From: an uncultured SAR86 cluster bacterium
GTDB taxonomy: Bacteria; Pseudomonadota; Gammaproteobacteria; Magnimaribacterales; TMED112
Assembly: GCA_902619265.1 (NCBI GenBank)
Contig: CACNDL010000001.1
Coordinates: 62,001 to 126,000, forward strand
Direction: 5' to 3'
DNA length: 64,000 nt
Position numbers and translations under genes: made by a program. Shown here one piece after another: positions 60,568 through 64,000 of the stretch (positions are counted from its first letter, which is position 1; each line of letters opens with the position of its first letter). The notes under the pieces were generated by a model. The model did not search any database and had not been told where the DNA came from. It worked only from the letters and a program-made list of their open reading frames with translations.

Positions 60568-60780
60568 GTGTTAAAAACAATCATCTTCATTTTACTTATT
60601 CTTGTTTTGATAAGCTTAGCTTCGAGTCTTGTATTTCTTTTCATTGATAGGGGCAAGCCTGGAAAGAAAAGAATACTATATGGCTTGGGCTTTAGAGTTA
60701 CTCTTGGTGCAATATTATTAGTTCTCATAATTTATGGTATATCTACCGGTCAATTAGGCAATGAAGCCCCTTGGGGTTAA
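60568..60780 (+). CDS. Twin-transmembrane small protein (DUF2909-like)
   Basis: Two TM segments, KIIFILLILVLISLASSLVFLFIDRG...RVTLGAILLVLIIYG; in COX cluster. Confidence 0.85.
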   Translation: MLKTIIFILLILVLISLASSLVFLFIDRGKPGKKRILYGLGFRVTLGAILLVLIIYGISTGQLGNEAPWG

Positions 60781-61697
60781 AGAATATAAACAAACAAGAA
60801 TAAACAGACCCACACTACATCAACAAAATGCCAATACCATGATGCAGCTTCAAAACCAAAGTGTTCCTTGTCTGTAAAGTGGTTATAGCCTGCTGACCTT
60901 GTAAGCTGAGTAGCTAAAAATATCCCACCTATTAGAACATGCATACCATGGAATCCCGTCAACATAAAAAATGTAGTTCCATACACACCCGAATTCAAAG
61001 TTAATCCCAAATGAGCATATGCTTCGTAATACTCTAAGGCTTGAAGAATAACAAAGATGAATGCTAGCAGTACTGTTATGCCAAGCCAAAAATTAAATCT
61101 TTTTCTATTATTATCCTTCAGTGCCATGTGCGCAAAATGAACGGTTCCACTTGATGTAAGCAAAACAACTGTATTGTATAGAGGCAGCCATGTTCCAAGG
61201 TTTCGTATACTGTGTAAATACATGCTTTCATCAGGGCCTTTTGTTACCGCTTGCTCTCCCATTAAACTTTCCTCAGGTGTAACCATAGGCGGCCATGTTG
61301 CCACAAAATCTGGCCATAATAATTCTCCAGCAAGCCCCTTATCTCCTTCTCCGCCCAACCATGAAATTGAAAAAGTTCTGATATAGAAGAGAGCACCAAA
61401 GAATGCTGCAAAAAACATTACTTCTGAAAAAATAAACCAAGCCATTCCATAAACATAGGAGGTATTTAGTTGTGGTGTATCAAGCCCCGCATGTGATTCT
61501 CTTATTACTACTGACCACCAATAAGCTAGAGTTGCAACTACTGCAGCAACACCAATAAACAATAAAGTTGTTCCTTTGCCCATGACTGCATCTGCAGCAC
61601 CCACCCCAAAAAACAGCATAGCTATTGCAAAAACAATAGGTATAGAACTACTTTCAGGTACGTAGTATTTTTGGTGGTCTGTTGTCTCAGTGCTCAT
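60777..61697 (-). CDS. coxC: Cytochrome c oxidase subunit III
   Basis: FIFSEVMFFAAFFGALFYIR; TGFHGMHVLIGGIFL; SWYWHFVDVVWVCLFLFVYIL. Confidence 0.98.
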   Translation of the reverse strand: MSTETTDHQKYYVPESSSIPIVFAIAMLFFGVGAADAVMGKGTTLLFIGVAAVVATLAYWWSVVIRESHAGLDTPQLNTSYVYGMAWFIFSEVMFFAAFFGALFYIRTFSISWLGGEGDKGLAGELLWPDFVATWPPMVTPEESLMGEQAVTKGPDESMYLHSIRNLGTWLPLYNTVVLLTSSGTVHFAHMALKDNNRKRFNFWLGITVLLAFIFVILQALEYYEAYAHLGLTLNSGVYGTTFFMLTGFHGMHVLIGGIFLATQLTRSAGYNHFTDKEHFGFEAASWYWHFVDVVWVCLFLFVYIL

Positions 61698-62241
61698 GAT
61701 TGACAGCTAGCATTTCCTCTCTTTCTTTTTCAAACAAAGTATATGACAAATAGACGTTATTTACATTCTCACTTAGTTCTGAATCTACATAAAATCTTAC
61801 TGCCCACTCTTGTGTCTCATAAGGCTCGAGTGTTTGTTCACTAAAGCAAAAGCATTGAATTTTTTTTACGTTTTCGGCAGCTAAGCCCGGAGAAACTGAT
61901 GGAACGATAGATAATGTCAGTCTTTTGTTTGTATTGTTAGTTGCAATATAAGAGGTTTTGCTGACTTTGTCGGTCATGACCTCTAAATTTGTTTCTGAAG
62001 GATAAAAAGTTACAGGAGCTGAGCCATTAACTGTACTTAAGAACCGTATATTTACTTGGCGCTCATAAGTTTCATTATTTTTTTTAAAGAAATCTGAAGG
62101 ACCGTATATTTTTCCATTTAAGCCAGTTACTTCGCAAAATACATTGTAAAGAGGCACCAGCATGAACGAGAAAAAAAACATAAAAGTCACAGCGCCAAGC
62201 AAGGACACAAAAACTTTATTCTTTAATGGTCCGTTACTCAT
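61687..62241 (-). CDS. ctaG: Cytochrome c oxidase assembly protein CtaG/Cox11
   Basis: LVPLYNVFCEVTGLNGK; KKIQCFCFSEQTLEPYETQEWAVRFYVD. Confidence 0.97.
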   Translation of the reverse strand: MSNGPLKNKVFVSLLGAVTFMFFFSFMLVPLYNVFCEVTGLNGKIYGPSDFFKKNNETYERQVNIRFLSTVNGSAPVTFYPSETNLEVMTDKVSKTSYIATNNTNKRLTLSIVPSVSPGLAAENVKKIQCFCFSEQTLEPYETQEWAVRFYVDSELSENVNNVYLSYTLFEKEREEMLAVNHEH

Positions 62242-63821
62242 TTAACTTTAGGAGGAACATCAAATGTGTGGTATGGTGCTGGCGAGTCAACTGTCCATTC
62301 AAGTCCATCCGCCCCATCCCAAACTTGTGGAGTAGCCTTTTTGCCTGCAAATACAGTTTTAACAACAATGTATAAAAATAATAGTTGTGACAAACCAAAC
62401 AAAAATGCTCCTACTGAAGAAACAGCGTTCCACTCAGCAAACTGTAATGCATAATCTGCATATCTTCTAGGCATCCCTGCAAGACCAACGAAGTGTTGTG
62501 GGAAAAACGTGATATTTACACCAGCGAATGAAAGCCAGAAATGCAATCTGCCCATTTTTTCGTCGTACATATTTCCGGTCCATTTTGGCAACCAGTAATA
62601 AACTGCTGCCATTATTGAGAATACTGCTCCAGGTACTAATACATAGTGGAAATGAGCTACCACAAAGTAAGTGTCATGATATTGGAAATCTGCTGGTGTT
62701 ATTGCGAGCATCAAACCTGAAAAACCCCCAATAGTGAATAAAACTACAAAAGCAATTGAAAACAACATTGGTGTTTCATAAGTGATTGATCCTTTAAATA
62801 TAGTTGCGCACCAGTTGAAAACTTTAACCCCAGTTGGAATTGCTATAAGCATTGTTGCCCACATAAAAAACAGTTCAGCAACAAGCGGCATACCTACTGT
62901 AAACATATGATGTGCCCAAACTACAAATGATAGAACCGCAATAGATACCATTGCATAAACCATTGAAGAGTGTCCAAATAGCGGTTTTCTTGAAAATGTT
63001 GAAATTATGTGTGAGGTGATACCAAATGCTGGCAAGATCATAATGTACACTTCGGGATGTCCAAAAAACCAGAAGACGTGTTGGAAAAGTACTGGATCAC
63101 CACCACCTGCAGCATCGAAAAAAGATGTTCCAAAGTAAGCATCCATCAATAGCATTGTTACAGCGCCTGCTAAAACAGGCATAACCGCTATTAAAAGATA
63201 TGCAGTTATTAGCCAAGACCATACAAAAAGAGGCATCTTCATTAGAGTCATACCTGGTGCTCTCATGTTCATAATGGTTACTATGACGTTGATTGAGCCC
63301 ATTATTGATGAAGCTCCCATAATATGAATAGCAAAAACAAAGTAGGCTACATTAGGATAATTGGTAGATAAAGGAGCATAAAATGTCCAACCAAAACCTG
63401 GCATCCCACCTTCCATAAAAGCTGTTGAAAGAAGAATGGCAAAAGCTGTTGGCAATAACCAAAAACTGAGGTTATTCATCCTCGGCATGGCCATATCAGG
63501 TGCACCGATCTGTAATGGTATTAGCCAATTAGCCAAACCTACAAACGCTGGCATCACACCACCGAAAATCATTATAAGGCCGTGCATAGTGACAAGCTGG
63601 TTGTATCTAATTGGGTCCATAAGCTGAAGACCAGGCTCAAATAATTCGGCCCTTATTCCCATTGCAAATGCTCCGCCAAGAAGAAAAGCTGCAAAACTAA
63701 ACCACAAATATAAAGTCCCAATATCTTTATGATTTGTTGTTGTAAGCCATCTCATAATGCCTTTTTTTGGTCCATGATGATGGTCATCATGATGATTGTG
63801 ATTTTCAACTACTGCACTCAT
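62238..63821 (-). CDS. coxA: Cytochrome c oxidase subunit I
   Basis: RWLTTTNHKDIGTLYLWF; FWFFGHPEVYIMILPAFG; YHDTYFVVAHFHYVL. Confidence 0.99.
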   Translation of the reverse strand: MSAVVENHNHHDDHHHGPKKGIMRWLTTTNHKDIGTLYLWFSFAAFLLGGAFAMGIRAELFEPGLQLMDPIRYNQLVTMHGLIMIFGGVMPAFVGLANWLIPLQIGAPDMAMPRMNNLSFWLLPTAFAILLSTAFMEGGMPGFGWTFYAPLSTNYPNVAYFVFAIHIMGASSIMGSINVIVTIMNMRAPGMTLMKMPLFVWSWLITAYLLIAVMPVLAGAVTMLLMDAYFGTSFFDAAGGGDPVLFQHVFWFFGHPEVYIMILPAFGITSHIISTFSRKPLFGHSSMVYAMVSIAVLSFVVWAHHMFTVGMPLVAELFFMWATMLIAIPTGVKVFNWCATIFKGSITYETPMLFSIAFVVLFTIGGFSGLMLAITPADFQYHDTYFVVAHFHYVLVPGAVFSIMAAVYYWLPKWTGNMYDEKMGRLHFWLSFAGVNITFFPQHFVGLAGMPRRYADYALQFAEWNAVSSVGAFLFGLSQLLFLYIVVKTVFAGKKATPQVWDGADGLEWTVDSPAPYHTFDVPPKVK

Positions 63822-63830
63822 TTCCTACTC

Positions 63831-64000
63831 CTATAAATTTGTTTCCTTATACTCAACAATATCTTTTGGTATAACAATCTCTCCATCTCCTGATCTCTCA
63901 TTACCCCAAGCAAGCCTAGTAAAAGTAATAACAGATGCCATTTCTACCTCATTTAACTGTTCAGCAAATGATTGCATCTGACTACCTCTTATACCTTCCA
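63831..64000 (-). CDS. coxB: Cytochrome c oxidase subunit II, C-terminal end (truncated by window)
   Basis: Minus-strand translation ...EGIRGSQMQSFAEQLNEVEMASVITFTRLAWGNERSGDGEIVIPKDIVEYKETNL*; resembles the C-terminal cytochrome c domain of CoxB; directly upstream of coxA. Confidence 0.85.
   Translation of the reverse strand, partial: EGIRGSQMQSFAEQLNEVEMASVITFTRLAWGNERSGDGEIVIPKDIVEYKETNL

Overview
The window is a compact, AT-rich, gene-dense bacterial chromosome segment. Gene order and protein features suggest a streamlined marine gammaproteobacterium, possibly SAR86-like (inference). Almost everything is housekeeping: mutM(partial)-coaD, katG + COG0523 GTPase, a CAU tRNA, yrbL-like, rpoD-dnaG-ruvX-gshB-rsmE, fis-purH-purD-coq7, rpe-murU-amgK, lptD-surA-pdxA-ksgA-apaH-cca, zapA-6S RNA-fau-rpiA, gpx, L,D-transpeptidase, lnt-corC-ybeY-phoH-miaB, phoD-like, orn, ubiE-ubiB-tatABC, an arfA-like small ORF, acs, fba-pgk-tkt, dapF-xerC-yigB-ubiK, cyt c-dsbA-engB-polA-dsbB, pckA-gshA, and an aa3-type cytochrome oxidase assembly cluster. 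I saw no CRISPR, transposon, prophage or obvious novel multi-gene system. The best second-look items are non-coding or small: (i) a ~125 bp stretch at 27632-27754 with four consecutive inverted repeats ahead of an untracked 27-aa membrane smORF and gpx; (ii) a four-copy 11-bp periodic, Pho-box-like repeat at 38572-38612; (iii) a 6S RNA whose terminal stem runs into the fau start codon; (iv) an arfA-like ORF overlapping tatC; (v) domain-trimmed housekeeping enzymes (Lnt, Cca, LptD). All calls are by eye; no database search was run.
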